Positions 26,325 through 38,864 of a stretch of 64,000 nt of DNA are shown here, one piece after another (the first letter of the stretch is position 1; the number at the start of each line of letters is the position of its first letter). The notes under the pieces were generated by a model that was not told the origin of the DNA, made no database searches, and saw only the letters and a program-made list of their open reading frames with translations. Position numbers and translations under genes: made by a program. The stretch spans positions 18,974,908 through 19,038,907 of the forward strand of contig CM075192.1 in assembly GCA_037577475.1 (NCBI GenBank), given 5' to 3'. This DNA is from Chaunax sp. Z400 (taxonomy: Eukaryota > Chordata > Actinopteri > Lophiiformes > Chaunacidae).

Positions 26325-27046
26325 CTGTCCTGGTCAGTGCCATGGTATGGATCATTGAGATTATCGCCAACTCTGCTCCTCTATTTCACGATGAGCTCTT
26401 CCAGGATCGGTTCAACCATACCTTCTGCTTTGAGAAGTATCCCATGCAGGACTGGGTGGCAGGAATGAACCTCTACAGGACATTTCTGGGGTTCCTTGCT
26501 CCATGGACAGCCATGCTTGTTGCCTACCGTGGGATCCTGGCAGCAGTGCGCTGCAACGTCTCAACAGAACGTCAGGAAAAGGCCAAAATTCAGAGGCTGG
26601 CCTTGAGTCTGATACTCATCGTTCTGCTCTGTTTTGGACCATACCACATCCTCCTCCTGGTACGGAGTGTCATGTTTTTAAGGAAGCCGTGTGACTGCGG
26701 CTCAGAGGAGACCTTGTTTGCAGCGTACCATGTATCGTTGGCGCTGACCAGCCTCAACTGTGTCGCTGACCCCATTTTGTACTGTTTTGTGAATGAGGGG
26801 GCAAGGCACGACGTTGGCCGAGCCCTCTCAGCTTTACTGTCCTCTGCTTGCCACAGGGGCTCGTCTTCCTCGCCATCGCATGCCGACATACTAAATGCTG
26901 GCTCAGTGACGATGGAAACGCCGCTGTCAGCAAAGAAGCAGCCTTCTGTTTATGCCGATGGAGCCAAGACAAGCAACTACAAGACAGAGCTGGTGGCTCT
27001 GAAGGAGGAGTGTCTACAGATGACCATCCTCAGTGTTAGGCAGTGA
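26325..27046 (+). CDS. gpr4: G-protein coupled receptor 4 (Gpr4), coding exon 3 and stop
   Basis: Completes a 371-residue receptor (human about 362). GPR4 is a plasma-membrane class A receptor activated by extracellular protons, coupling mainly to Gs/cAMP and also to G12/13 and Gq. This exon carries TM4 to TM7 and the C-tail. Glu143 (TM4) and Asp280 (in DPILY, TM7) complete the acidic triad with Asp61. Also present are the extracellular His153, His163 and His267 (human 155, 165, 269), Cys166, a second sequon N162-H-T, the CFGPYH version of CWxP in TM6, and C256 in loop 3 as likely partner of Cys7. The tail keeps the METPL patch seen in mammals. The acceptor CAG ends at 26324; the phase matches exon 2. 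The open frame extends upstream to 26195, but that part is intron. Paralogues gpr65, gpr68 and gpr132 fit much less well. Confidence 0.95.
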
Positions 27047-27955
27047 TCTCTACCTGGAGCATACTGTAACTGCTTAGCTCAGTGGATGGAGGAAGCTCCC
27101 AACACTGACGGGGTCTGATGTCTTTTTTAAGAGGCTGTAGATGCATGGGATAATAGCTTCCACTTGAGTCCACATTAACAAATCAAAATGGGAATTATAT
27201 TAGAATAACATAGATTGTCAGACCACCACCGAGCCCAAACATTTCAAGTTTGGCCTAACGTTGGCATCTGTGGATTAGTCATGTTGCAAATCAAAAAGGT
27301 GATTTGGTTTTGCATTTATTTCTTCATGCTGTAGTTTCTCGGCCTTTGCAGAGGTGGGATGCATGCTAATGCTAGCATGTTAACTTTCTATGTTAGTAAT
27401 CCCAGAGAATCCACAGAGTCAGCTGTGGCTGACAAAGATTCAGTCATGGCACCATGAGAAGTGTTTGACCAGAGGAAAAGTAAAACTACTTCAGGGGATC
27501 ACCATGAATTTCTGCACCCTATTCGACATCAGTCCATCCAGCAGATGTTGAGATATATCAGTGTTGGAACAGATCGACAGAGCAGCTCACATCCCCACAG
27601 CCATGTCACTGGTGTGGCTAACAAGGATCTTAACAAACAGAAATTCACATGGATATTTGAACAATTTGCAGCTGGTCCAGCGGTCATTTACAATGCATTT
27701 TTGAATATTTAAGTGAAATTAGTTGAACAGACCCGACACTCTGCATGGCTGAGTACTGCTGGTGGTCTGTGAGGAGACAACTCTGTCTTCACACACAGCT
27801 GTACAAATGGAGTAAGAGATTGTTGTTTGGCACCACTCTGGCATATGGAAGAGCAGAAAGTTACTAAACAAGATTGTACTTTATTACTGGTCGAAACATT
27901 TTTAATGTTTGTTGGAAATGTCTTTACTGTTTTATTTTATGAAGGATATATTAAA
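27047..27955 (+). other. gpr4: probable gpr4 3' UTR ending at an ATTAAA signal
   Basis: No coding sequence follows the TGA at 27044-27046. The first plausible polyadenylation hexamer I see is ATTAAA at 27950-27955, giving a UTR of roughly 0.9 kb; another ATTAAA occurs at 28835-28840. The middle of the UTR is occupied by an interspersed repeat (27230-27640). The true cleavage site needs RNA data. Confidence 0.4.
27230..27640. repeat. dispersed fish repeat inside the probable gpr4 3' UTR
   Basis: Diagnostic blocks are 'caagtttggcctaacgttgg', 'gcatgctaatgctagcatgt', 'caggggatcacc', 'cagtccatccagcagatgtt' followed by gagatat, and 'cagatcgacagagc'. Together they match, from memory, a high-copy teleost repeat containing 'gatattt..gtctgga' and 'gctagc' motifs. 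Family boundaries are uncertain. The 83-codon frame at 27461-27712 is repeat-derived. Confidence 0.55.
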
Positions 27956-30900
27956 GCCTTATGAAGTACCTCAGCTTACCAACTGTGATAGCAAGAAAGA
28001 GTAGAAATGTGTATTATATATTGCTCTTAAGTAATGTGAGCAATATGTGAAACTTTTTCTCTTTCTTTCATTCTTAACACTGACAGCAAATAGAGAAAAT
28101 CCCAAACCAAAGCCTTTTACTGCTGTGTGAACGATCAGTTTATCAATCACTTTTAATTACATTATGTTAAGAGCTCTGTGGACCAGAGAAGCAGTGTCAT
28201 ATAGTGATTTAGAAATAAGATTTTGTTGTTATAGCGATCTCTCCACCTCTGTGAATGGTTACACACAGTTGTTCTGATACTGTTTACATTACTATTTCAG
28301 ACAGATGCATATTAACGTCCTAAATTATATACAGTAAACTGTATTTTTTCTTTTTTTTGTCATTATGTTTCCTTACACACAGATCACACAACATTCTTTT
28401 CAGATCCAATCTGTCACTCATCAGTCACTAAAATGATAAGATTTGTACATCCTTCCTTCCTTGATCTAAATGTCACTGCTGTTTGTTAGTCTTGTCATAT
28501 TAGGGAAATGAACCAGAAACATTCCTCTACAATGTCAAAAAGTGTGGTGAGGAAATTAAGAAATACTTAACAGTAAAGAAGCCATCTGAAGAGGAACTGT
28601 GGCAGCAGCTATGAGGACATGTGGCAGCATTCAAAACAGCAATATACCCTGATGATTTATTTCAAATTCAACGATTAGCAATCATGTCTGTCCTTTGTGC
28701 ATGAAGTTAATTGTTCTTAATGTAAATAGGCAAACACTGCCGTCCACCAGCGCTGGGTTATCTGCTATATTTTGTCATATGTTGACTTTCTGACGTCATG
28801 ATGTCAAGTGAGAGCTGTCAGGTCCTGAAAAAAGATTAAATGAAAAAAAAACATTCATGTGCAGCATGTATTTACTATGATGATCTTCCTTTTCATTAAT
28901 CTTTTTTCATCAATATGTGTAAAAGTGACCTAACTTTACACTTTTAAATTGCGGACAGTACAGGGCAGTAATTATACTGTATATTGGTAGGAACACATCC
29001 ACTCCAATATACAAACATGCCCGTCAATACATTTATGTGATATGCTATGACAGGCAACACTGCACCACCATTCAAAATAATTGTTTGTAGAGGTGACTAA
29101 CATTTCCATTAACTTCTTTGTTGTTTGAGCAACAAATTACCTTGGATAGGTTTAGACAAAGGTGCATTACAGAAATTACATGTATCGTTGATGTCTTGGA
29201 TAAAAGTTCTGTTTCCATGGAACACAAGCTCAGTCCCACTCAGACTTTCTCTGTCTTTACACTACATCACCTGACGTTTTTATTCTTGGCATTTAGACAC
29301 ATCTGTTTTCTACAGAGCTTAATGTGAAGGATTGATGATTGTAGACACTGGCTTTTGTACTGCATGCAAAAACTCCAGTCATTTTATACCGTATAGCAAC
29401 TGGGCTGCTTTGTTGGCTGTTTGATTTTACAGTAAATCAAACACAAAGTGACCAAACATGTCTGTTTTAGCATCCACAGCTGTTGGCATCCCAAAAACTA
29501 AATGGCAGCTTCTACAATACCAAACATAAAAAAGTAGTATTGGCAGCAAAACTCAAATAACAGTGATTTTAAGATGACAGACAGATGAGTGTCCTCTTGA
29601 TTTCCATTGGCCAGAAATGCAGCAATGACATTTTTATATTGTCTTGGTGGGAAAGAATTCCTCTGTGCAGTGTAATGATGTGAAGGCAAATTTGTCAGAC
29701 AGTTTCAGTTTGTTAGTGTTGCCCTAAACACTGCTCTGTGTACTGTTGCTTTGGTTATAGGCCTACAGTACATCTCTATGACAGGCTGAGAGAAAAGGTA
29801 CCAGGCCTGATAATGTGTATTTGTTCATCAACAAAGTCTGTGAGAAATAAATTATGCATGCAAAACTTTGCTTGCACACGTTTGCTTGACATTTACAAGC
29901 AGAGAAAGCTGCAGCATCTGGATGGAGGCACCATTTTAAATGGAAAGGAATTGAAGGGGGAGACCTGTCTATGATCATATTTTGTGTTCCTTCTTCCTCC
30001 TCTTGTAGTTTTTCTTTATTTCCTGACATTTCATTCAGTTGTGTCAACATGGTAGTGATGCTGCAATTGATGAAATCACAGAAATGCCATAAATAGAAGT
30101 CACTTTAAAAGAAACCCAAAGTTTAGCCACACTTATTTAAGAGACAGCAGAAGTAAACTGTAAAATGATTAGACAAACTGTAAATATCCATGAGTAACAT
30201 CCTTGTTAAACCTGCACAGAGGAATTATTGTCGACTACGGTACTTCGAATGGGCCTGTTTTTGAGTTTTGAGTTTGAATAAAGAGGATACATAATCTGTC
30301 TAAACTAATGCAAACAAAATTCTTTTTAGCACCCCACAACGTTTCCTGACAAACAATCCCACACATGTTTAATAACCAGTGATTTTTCAGGTGTGCACAG
30401 GTTGTAAAGGCACATTTTGATCTTTTGTTTCTTATTCCAAAAGAGACTGCCTGGAGGTGCAACATCCAGAACTATAAACTCTTCAGAAGGGATCACAAGC
30501 TGTACGACCAACTTCGAAGCAGACTGAGATCTTTAACCAATCCTATGTCAGTAGATTGAAAATGCTTTTGCATTATTCTAACTGGAGGGTGTATGTAATT
30601 CCTCCCAACAGACTTGAAAAATACAGGCCGAGTTAATGTGCACTAAATTTTTTTGCATATTCCTGCAGCACTAGAAGTATCCACTGGAAACAGATCCGCA
30701 GAGAGGACTAGGATGCTGCCAAAACAGAGTCACCCTCTTCACTCTTCCCTTTGTCCTGTTCCAGATTCCCAGAGCTGAACAGCTAAAGAATGACGTGAAG
30801 GACATACGGTTAGAGCTGTGCAAATGTGTTTGCTTGTGTGTGTGTGTCTATTGGCATGCACTTTAAAAAGCTATGACAGTGTGCCTGTAAATGACAGCCT

Positions 30901-32860
30901 GTAAATGAACCTTATATTTACGGCCTGTTCTTATGGGGTGGACACATCCCCACCGTGTTATCCAATATACAGCAGTGGTGACACTGTCTAGAAAAAAGAG
31001 AGAAATAACAGAGCTAGAAATTAAAAGAATGTATTTATATCGCATTCAGGAATGAGCACATGTAAAAGTATACGGTATATGTGTGTTTTTGTACATGCGG
31101 TTGCATGTGTGAAAGAAAAAGGGCAAAAAAAAAGGAGTTCTCACTTTATGTTCTTGTGAAGAGCACAAGGACATAAATCTCTGAGAGAACATTGTCTCTC
31201 GCCCTCCATGCTTCACTGGTCACCTCTGCTGTAGGTCTATATATAGCAGCTCACCAGAGGCCATACTGTCATTACCCAACAGCTCACCTGATTATTAGAG
31301 TGATTTATTATCAAGTAAGGATACAGACTTACCTCCAGGACATAAAGGATGATTGTGTTATTATTGTCATGGGATATTCCATTTTATTTGTGGCCTGAAT
31401 GTATTTCAACCACAAGGTTAGAACTGGAGCATACAGTTCACCTCTGCAGACTGAAAAAAATAACTTCATGAAAGTTACAGAGGATGGAGGGGTACAGTTT
31501 CTTCCCTCAGTCCTGTTTTAAATTTCATTCCAATTATAATTAAACCCGAAATTCAGGGAGAAGATTATTATTTCACTCACTGTTAGTGGATACATCAACA
31601 CAGTTCCTTGTAACGCCATGCTTATATGCATGCTTGATTCTCAAATAATCAAATCAAATCAAATCAAATCAATAAAAACATTTAACATGAAAAGGTACAG
31701 GTAGAAGAGCAAATTGTTTTGCTTTGCTGTAAAAAATAAAAGATAGATACATCATGCCCTGCACTTGCATTATCCTTAGACATGAGAGAAATCCTTGACT
31801 CCTACGAAATGAACACCGTTTCTGTCTTATGTCACCTCTATATAGCACGTGTGAGCTGTTTATGCCTCCTACAACTGTGACCAATGTGACCCAGAATCAA
31901 TTTTTTAAGATGTATGTTATAATCTAATTAGTGACTCATTCAGTCGTATTTCCATCCTGACAGAGGAAGCAGGTCACCAGCCCCTGAACAGCCCAGACAA
32001 ATGTACAACACAGTAAAACTAGACTCACATTGTTTTGGATGCAAATCACTGATTGTGAATCATGCAGGAGTAAAATAAAAACAATCCCTGACTGACAACC
32101 GTGCAGGTCTTTAAATGTTATCACACATTTGGAGAGACATTCAGGCACCTTGTGCTTATCAAAGTAATTTAGCTGAATGTGAATCAGTTTGGGTAAATTC
32201 ACCACAGTGTGAATTCAATGTATAAGGTTTTATAGGACAATAAATAGGCTACATTAGGAGTTAATAATAACTTCTAAATAGAGAAAGTGATTGTAAGTCC
32301 GGCTTAGTCAAATCAAGTCTATCAGTGGAAACATTAATAGTATTTGTAAGTTACCCATAAAAAAAATGAATGGCTTGGAGTAGTTTACTTTTCCATTGAA
32401 AAGCTGAAATGTGGTGAAAATTTTTAAGTTTTCATTTATCGCATCAGGCTCCAAACTCAATGACAATAAACTGCATTTTTATCACTTTTTCTTGTTGTTT
32501 CAGTTTTCTTGCTTTTATCATATGAACGTTCTATAATGCTCTGCATCACATGTATAAGATCAGCACTTCTTATTGTGTTTTTATCATGTTTATATTGTTT
32601 TTAAAACATTTTGTGCTGCCTTGCTGCAAAAAGAACTCCTACTTGTGGGACAATAAATATCTCTGGTTCTCACCCCTTATTAATGTTACATGTTTTAATG
32701 TGGTTTGTTGTATCAGATTTAAATATGTTATTGAACCCTGCTTATCTTTTAGTTAATTCAGTCAATTACAAGTAATTACAAAAAATGATGTACATTATAA
32801 TCTAATTTCCACAGACTGTCCTGTCTGTCCTGTCTGATTTTTAAAATTATTTTTAATTAG
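27956..32860. other. intergenic, no gene supported
   Basis: No coding exon or RNA gene recognised. A pentanucleotide tract lies at 31647-31672. All open frames are under 100 codons and overlap frames on the other strand. Confidence 0.5.
31647..31672. repeat. (AAATC)n pentanucleotide repeat
   Basis: Five head-to-tail AAATC-type units. Such short tracts can be the tail of a retroposed element, but no body is recognisable beside it. Confidence 0.8.
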
Positions 32861-32861
32861 A

Positions 32862-32925
32862 GGCAGGGCAACACAGTGAAGTGGTGGTTAGCACTGTCAC
32901 CTCATAGCAAGAACATTCTGAGTAG
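32862..32925. repeat. tRNA-like dispersed repeat fragment
   Basis: The block 'ggttagcactgtcacctcat' preceded by 'gcaacacagtgaagtggt' and followed by 'agcaagaacattctgagt' matches a very common fish repeat (gtggttagcactgtcgcctcacagcaagaaggtc...). It resembles a tRNA-type A box region but is no functional tRNA: no cloverleaf can be drawn. Confidence 0.5.
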
Positions 32926-32942
32926 AATGATTTATAACAGCA

Positions 32943-33195
32943 GCATGAAAAGCATGACAAAGGCAAGATGATAGTCTAATAATGAAGGTTTGTCACTTGG
33001 ATAGATGGTGCCATTGGATAGATGTGACCAGCTGATGTGAACATCTGATACCTCAATTGAAAGCCCCAGACAAGGACAGCAGAGAATTAAGACTGAGAAT
33101 GTGTGAGACGTGTGAATGACAGGATGGTATGAGAAATAAACCATGGCCTAAGTGTGCAAAAGGAATAGTCTTAATGACTGAACTATGTTGTATCT
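32943..33195 (-). mobile_element. retroelement-like fragment, copy B
   Basis: Shorter relative of the 21.0-21.5 kb element, in the same orientation. It shares 'ttggatagatgtgacc', 'agctgatgtgaaca' (A copy: ggctgatgagaaca), 'aagactgaga', 'cctaagtgtgcaaa' and 'tgactgaacta'. Only the part equivalent to 21306-21520 of copy A is recognisable. It abuts the tRNA-like repeat fragment on its left. Confidence 0.55.
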
Positions 33196-35129
33196 TCAAC
33201 ATACTGTAAAACCTTTGTAAAAAAGGACTTTTGATCTCTATTTTAAAGTAAATATCTTTAAAAATGACTTCAACAAGAGCAGGGAAACAAGTTGAATCAA
33301 AACCTCTTTGAATGAGAATACCTCTAGCGCCATATAAGGACGGGACAAACTTGCTCAGAAACATATTTAACAAAGGTTTTGTCTGTGAGTACTTCATGCT
33401 GGATGGTTTCTCAGTGGGCCTTCTCTGGTAAAAGAGAAGAGGAAAAAACAGACCTATTTATATGTGACTCAGAATGAATTCATTGTTTCTTAATGTGTGT
33501 GATTAGGTTCCTCGTGACATTGTTATTTCATTATCTCAAGACCCTATGACCTGGAAAACACAATTAGCATCACATGATTGTGCAATACTACCCCTGTCTC
33601 TCTGTCAAATGTGACATCTAGAATATTTCACTCCCAAACGAGGATGTTGGTCAAGACGCTGGCTTTGTTAGTGTTCTACTCATATTACTGTCTGCATACT
33701 ATATATTTTAAAAGTGCCACATGTATTATAGGGAAGATTGCAATCTATGTTATGTATACTTTAAATCCAACTTATTTATATTCTTTTAACGGTGGGAAGC
33801 ACTATAAATCACTCTTTACAGCATAAGCCCACTGAGACAACACTACCTGCTCACTAGTAGTGATGTGTTTTAATGTCAGCCAGCAAAGATTAGTGAATGA
33901 TTAGTAAACCAGACCTGAGGGGGAGCAGCAGTTGTGAAGGAGTAGGCCAAAACACTAAGAAGCCTCCAAGAAAACTTTCTGATGCACAAGATAAAAAAGA
34001 AAGTTGACTTTCAAAGGAAGATTTGAAGTCGGCACTCCTGGGGGCGGGGAAGAAAGGGGCAAACAAACCTATGACGGACCTTCGTTGGGATTATTCCCCT
34101 GTAGCTCTGGAGTCAGTCAAAACTGACTTATTGATGAGAAGAGGCTTTACTCATAGTATCTGTGTTATTGGAAATGTAGAATTGGCTGACATGAACCCTT
34201 TACTTGATGCTTGATGCTCCACATTTAAAAGTGATGCAGTTTGCATCATTCAGAAAAGTTTGAACTGAGCAAAAGACTTTTTCCAGTTTTCAGCGTAGCT
34301 GAGTTGTTGTTTGGCAAACTGCAAATTGTTAATATGTGTTAAATGTGTCCTATCATTGTACTAAAAATTTATTGTAGGGTTTAATATTGTTTATTAACAT
34401 AAATAATAAATAAAACTAAATATAACTTGGGTTGTATTTTTTGTAGTTTCAGTCCATTGTTTCTGGTGATATGACTGTTTCCAAACATCTGCAAGTTATT
34501 CTATTATTCCATTATTTATAAATGCTATTCTTGTTTATTCCAACCCCACTCTGGTAAACTCTCATTTAACAAATCAGTTTGTCTCTCATTTCTTTGTCAT
34601 ACCTCATTTAGCAGAATAAACAAAATGTTTTTTAGTGACGTTTATTTCCCTGATTTGCCAAAATCCTCAACTATTTTTGACTGAACGAAGTGATCTGTGA
34701 CTGTGGCAACACATAAACAACAGGACAAAATTTCAATAAAATCAACAACACATTTAGTTTTGTTGACATGTGATGTAAACCAACATATTTTTGTAAATAC
34801 CGAAGAATTTATAAAGTTCAAAGAACAGTCTATTATTCAAGTGTTGTATATGTGTCCCTTTTTTGTCAGCAGGTCAGACCATTAGCTGTTGTGACCCACT
34901 TTACTCCAAATGTGTCCAACACACTCACTCACCCCTGCAGATGTTTCCCTACAGTCCGCTGAGCTGGTGGTCTATCCCCAACCGTGAATCCTGTTCTGAT
35001 TGGTTGGCCTGAGGAGGAAATAATAAAACGAGTCAGACAGTGCAAACCCAGCCCACTTCCTGTTAACAATTAGTCCCCATGGTGGTGACGGAGTGAGATT
35101 CCAGCTGTGTCATTGCAGGGTCTGTGAAT

Positions 35130-35620
35130 GTTGGAAGAGTAGGGCTGAGATTAGAGATTGGGACAGAAACTAGCACTGTGGATGACGTCTCTGGTCAAGG
35201 AACTGAGTCTGGAAAAAGTGGGTGGGACCAGAGACTCACGTTTTATTACCTAGCTGATAAAGCTAGGTAATAAAACTCATACTGGAAACAGGGTAACTGG
35301 AAATGATGGCCTAGAGACTGATAGAGGGATTGAAAATGGAATAAAGAATGTGGCTGTAACAAGAAGCAGATACAGGAGAGCATGACTGGTGTTCATACTG
35401 GGACTGGGACTGGTCCTGATGACTGGATAGAGAGTTAAGGTCTGAATTTTAAATTTGGGATAGGAAAAAGCTGAGCCTGCAGAATGGGAAAGAAATTAGA
35501 GCTGGGATTAAGACTGGGGATTTCACCTCTATAGGCTTGAAACGAGTAGGGTTTGGATTTAGATCAGTGAACACAGGACTGTGTTCAAACTTGGACAGTG
35601 ATTGGGAGTAGGTTATGGAT
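35130..35620 (+). repeat. purine-rich degenerate low-complexity stretch
   Basis: The plus strand is strongly G/A-biased, with recurring 'gggactgg', 'gagactgg' and 'gggatt' words, for example 'actgggactgggactgg' at about 35398-35414. It looks like a decayed tandem array rather than coding sequence. Confidence 0.4.
35240..35276. repeat. perfect 16-bp hairpin
   Basis: Arm GTTTTATTACCTAGCT (35240-35255) and its exact reverse complement (35261-35276) are separated by the 5-base loop GATAA. No U-tract or adjacent gene gives it an obvious role. Confidence 0.85.
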
Positions 35621-36774
35621 TGTGTTTGTATTTATGTGTTTATTTTTCTTAGGATTCCTCTTGTCAGTTGAGGATGTAGAACAGCATTTTTCAAGGAAGA
35701 ATAAGAAAGAATTCTCACTATTGTGAACAGTAAACATTTAAATAACTCTATTAATGACCTGAATGCATCCTGAAGTGTTCACGTTCCTGGAATATCTGCA
35801 AGCTGGAGAGATCGATGGCTAATGCAGTTCTGGCTGTGGTATAATGAAGCCTGGCTGCTCAGCTCTCCTCTTACTAAATATCACTATTGATTTTCAATTG
35901 ATGTTGGGTAAGACAGGATGGATCAGTTAAGGTATGGCATTTATGATGGGATGTCCCAAGAATCTGCCTGAGCTTTTTAGTCAATGTCCAAAGGCAGGAA
36001 AATGACGCAGGAAATATTAAGTACTGTATGTATATACTGAGTGTTGCAAGTCCATGCTTTGACCAAATACAAATGATGTTGTCAGGTTTTGTTACTTACA
36101 AAAAAATCAAGAAGGGCCAGTTAGCACAACAACAGTGAAACATTTATGGAAATACTCGTATTTGGGAAGGTGTCACTCTCATGTCTACTCTGATCCTGTT
36201 TTACTGGCTTCAGTTCGCTTCTTTAAAAAGATTAATATGCAAACAAAAGGCAAACGTAGATTTCTGTGGGTCAGTTTCAGATCAGGTTTAAATTTCAGAA
36301 CAGAAGAGGAGGGAACCCTCCAGGGATGTTTTACCTCTGCAGAGGGTTCATCACAAATGTGTTCAGACTGGAACTGTGTAAACCAGATGGCACGGAGGAG
36401 AACATCCAATGGAAACAGCATCAGAACAAGAAAACAAACAGCCTCAATCATCTGCGAGACAAACAAAGATCTTTCCTGTTCTCTCTCTTCTCTCCTCTTA
36501 TTTCTCTTAAGCCAGGGCTCCAGCTATTGGTGGATCGGAGATTCTGCTTTGGTTTATCCTCTATTTTCTCAGGTTTATCTGATCACTAAACCAATAAACA
36601 TTTCAGCAAATTATATAATTATATTTCTTGGCCCGCGATGCTTTACAGTCTCATTTTTCCATTGTTAAAGATTATGTCTGGGATAGAAATATTTTGCTAA
36701 GTCTCATTGTACATATGTTGAATTCCTATGCTTTTTCTTTTGATTCAGCCCTGGGTGGAATTAAGGATTGCATT

Positions 36775-36803
36775 TGACTGTGATTTCACACAAATCACAG
36801 TCA
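36775..36803. repeat. perfect 12-bp hairpin
   Basis: TGACTGTGATTT (36775-36786) and AAATCACAGTCA (36792-36803) are exact reverse complements around the loop CACAC. Confidence 0.8.
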
Positions 36804-38340
36804 GAAAGAAAATAGTGCAAGTATATTTTTTATATTTTATTTGATATAAATTTCACCTCCGTAAACGTAAACTTTGTGCTGATTAGATAAAATAAAGATA
36901 TTTATGCAAACATTCTGAGAGGAGAAGCTTTGTTAAAACAAGACAAATAAAATGGAAATGTTTTGGAAACATTTAAAGATGTCAGAGTGCAGATTCATTC
37001 TTGACCTTGCTCTAAATGTAAATGTATATATATGATCTAAGGAGACTAACATGCAACACTTCCATCAAACTGACTTAAAAACATTCTCTTGATTGTAATG
37101 TTGTCAGTGTTTGCTCACTGGCAGGAGACTCTTAGCTTCGTGTGTGTGTGTGTGTTTGTGTGTGTTTTTATTTGTTTTTGTGAAGAACCAATGAGGAAGG
37201 ACTTTCTCACGATACTCAGACTGGACCCGTGCTGAACAAACAAACTGGTGTGGTAAAAGAATATCATCTACGTGACCGTCATGTTTACCTTTCCCCGACA
37301 ACATGGCTGACAGGCTTTATTACGTGAACGGCATTTATGTAAAGGCATTACATCAAATACATGAAGGTAATCTGATTACTTTCAGAATACAGATAACCGA
37401 TAATTTACCAGAATTCAATATAAACATCTTAAAAAGATGATTAATCTGTCTAGAGTTTGATCATGTGCTTTTGTTACCTCCTTGATCCTGCATGATGTGT
37501 TTGTCTGATGCACTTTAAGTTACACTATTTTATCAAAGCACAAAAAGCGATAGAATTTATGAGGGACAGGGTAATAAATTCTATTGAATGTCCAAAACTA
37601 AAACAAGTTTGTGAATCTTTTAGAGGAACTTACATGTAGGCTACTAATGGAATGACCCACCAAGACCTGTATTTGGGATGAACTGTCTTGGCTAACTTGT
37701 GATGGACATTACAGCATTGAGCCCAGTTTTGCAGTTTGGGCAGATGATCCACTGAAACATGGACAAGAGCACCATCCAGTGTTTACAGAGCACGATAACT
37801 GTTTGACACCACCTCACCTCTAACGTTTATAGTCAGTCAGTTTGGACTCAGTTTCATTTGAGACTCAGAGTCATCCAGAGGACATAGCAGTAGTACAGAG
37901 GTTAGTGGCTGTAGCATTAGCATCAGCAAATTAATTGCAGTGGCTTACACCAGTACTATACCATAGTGTCACTACTGAGCAGTATCAATAGTAGATGTAC
38001 AGCTCTGTTGATGTATATAGTAATTTCTGTTATAATGACAATATTCAAAGAAAATTAATTTGTTTCTAAATACTAAACATTATTAATACTTCACTGGTGT
38101 AGTGGAACAACAAAATTATTATTCTTTTAAACAATACAGCCAATATGTTTGTGTAGATTCTTATTTACCCCGGTCATGGTAATCCTAAAGGATTAAATCA
38201 AAAGAAACTGGACTTTGCAACAAACAAAAAAATTTGTTTCATTTTTACCATGTTCACTTTTTTTTTTACTGTTGGAGTAGAGTTATGATTTTGATGAGTA
38301 TTTGTACAGGTCCTACAGTTTAATTTTGTTATTACACTTT

Positions 38341-38366
38341 TATCTATCTATCTATCTATCTATCTA
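38341..38366. repeat. (TATC)n microsatellite
   Basis: About six and a half perfect TATC units. Confidence 0.95.
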
Positions 38367-38864
38367 CACTAAACCTGCTGTTCTCATATCCACTCTGGGA
38401 ACATCTTTTCCAGTTTCCTGCTTTTTAAATCTCATCATGTATGAAGACATTCATGTTTCCGTCCACAGACAATTCCCTAATGGATTTCCAACATGTTGCA
38501 CAGCTGTGGTTGCTGAGAGATTTGTGTTGCAGCTAAAATGTTTTGATCAAAATGTGATGCTGAAAGTGGCTCTAATATCACCACGGGCCTAATATCACTG
38601 TCACCGAACAAAGGGAATTATATCAAAAACATCAACAGGCACTCTTGACCAGATGTCTGTCTGTGTGTATCAGTCTCCTGCAGCAGAACAATGACTGTGA
38701 TGACAGCTGGCCAGAAACATATGCCACATGTGCCATGTGCTCCTCATCAACTGCTCTCAGGAGGGGAAAATGGAAAAGTCATTTTCATATATGGAAGAGT
38801 GTCTTCACCATCTCTGTGAAATAATGGCTCTTTTACCTACCTCTCAGCTTCGTACAATAATTAT

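Larger units (their letters stand above)
33196..38340. other. intergenic, no gene supported
   Basis: Contains two short perfect hairpins (35240-35276 and 36775-36803) and a purine-rich degenerate stretch (35130-35620). At 36135-36668 there is a 177-codon plus-strand frame overlapped by a second plus frame and a minus frame. I recognise no domain in any of them and do not call a gene. Confidence 0.5.

Noticed and set aside
24553..27046. Identity as gpr65, gpr68 or gpr132
   Set aside because: Residue patterns such as LGLPTNCLALWAAY, SCKLFGFIFYTN, APLFHDELF and STERQEKAKI are those of GPR4.
31647..31672. CRISPR-like short direct repeats
   Set aside because: Units are 5 bp with no spacers; a simple microsatellite in a eukaryotic genome.
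32862..32925. tRNA gene
   Set aside because: Only an A-box-like stretch of a dispersed repeat is present; no cloverleaf or B box can be built.
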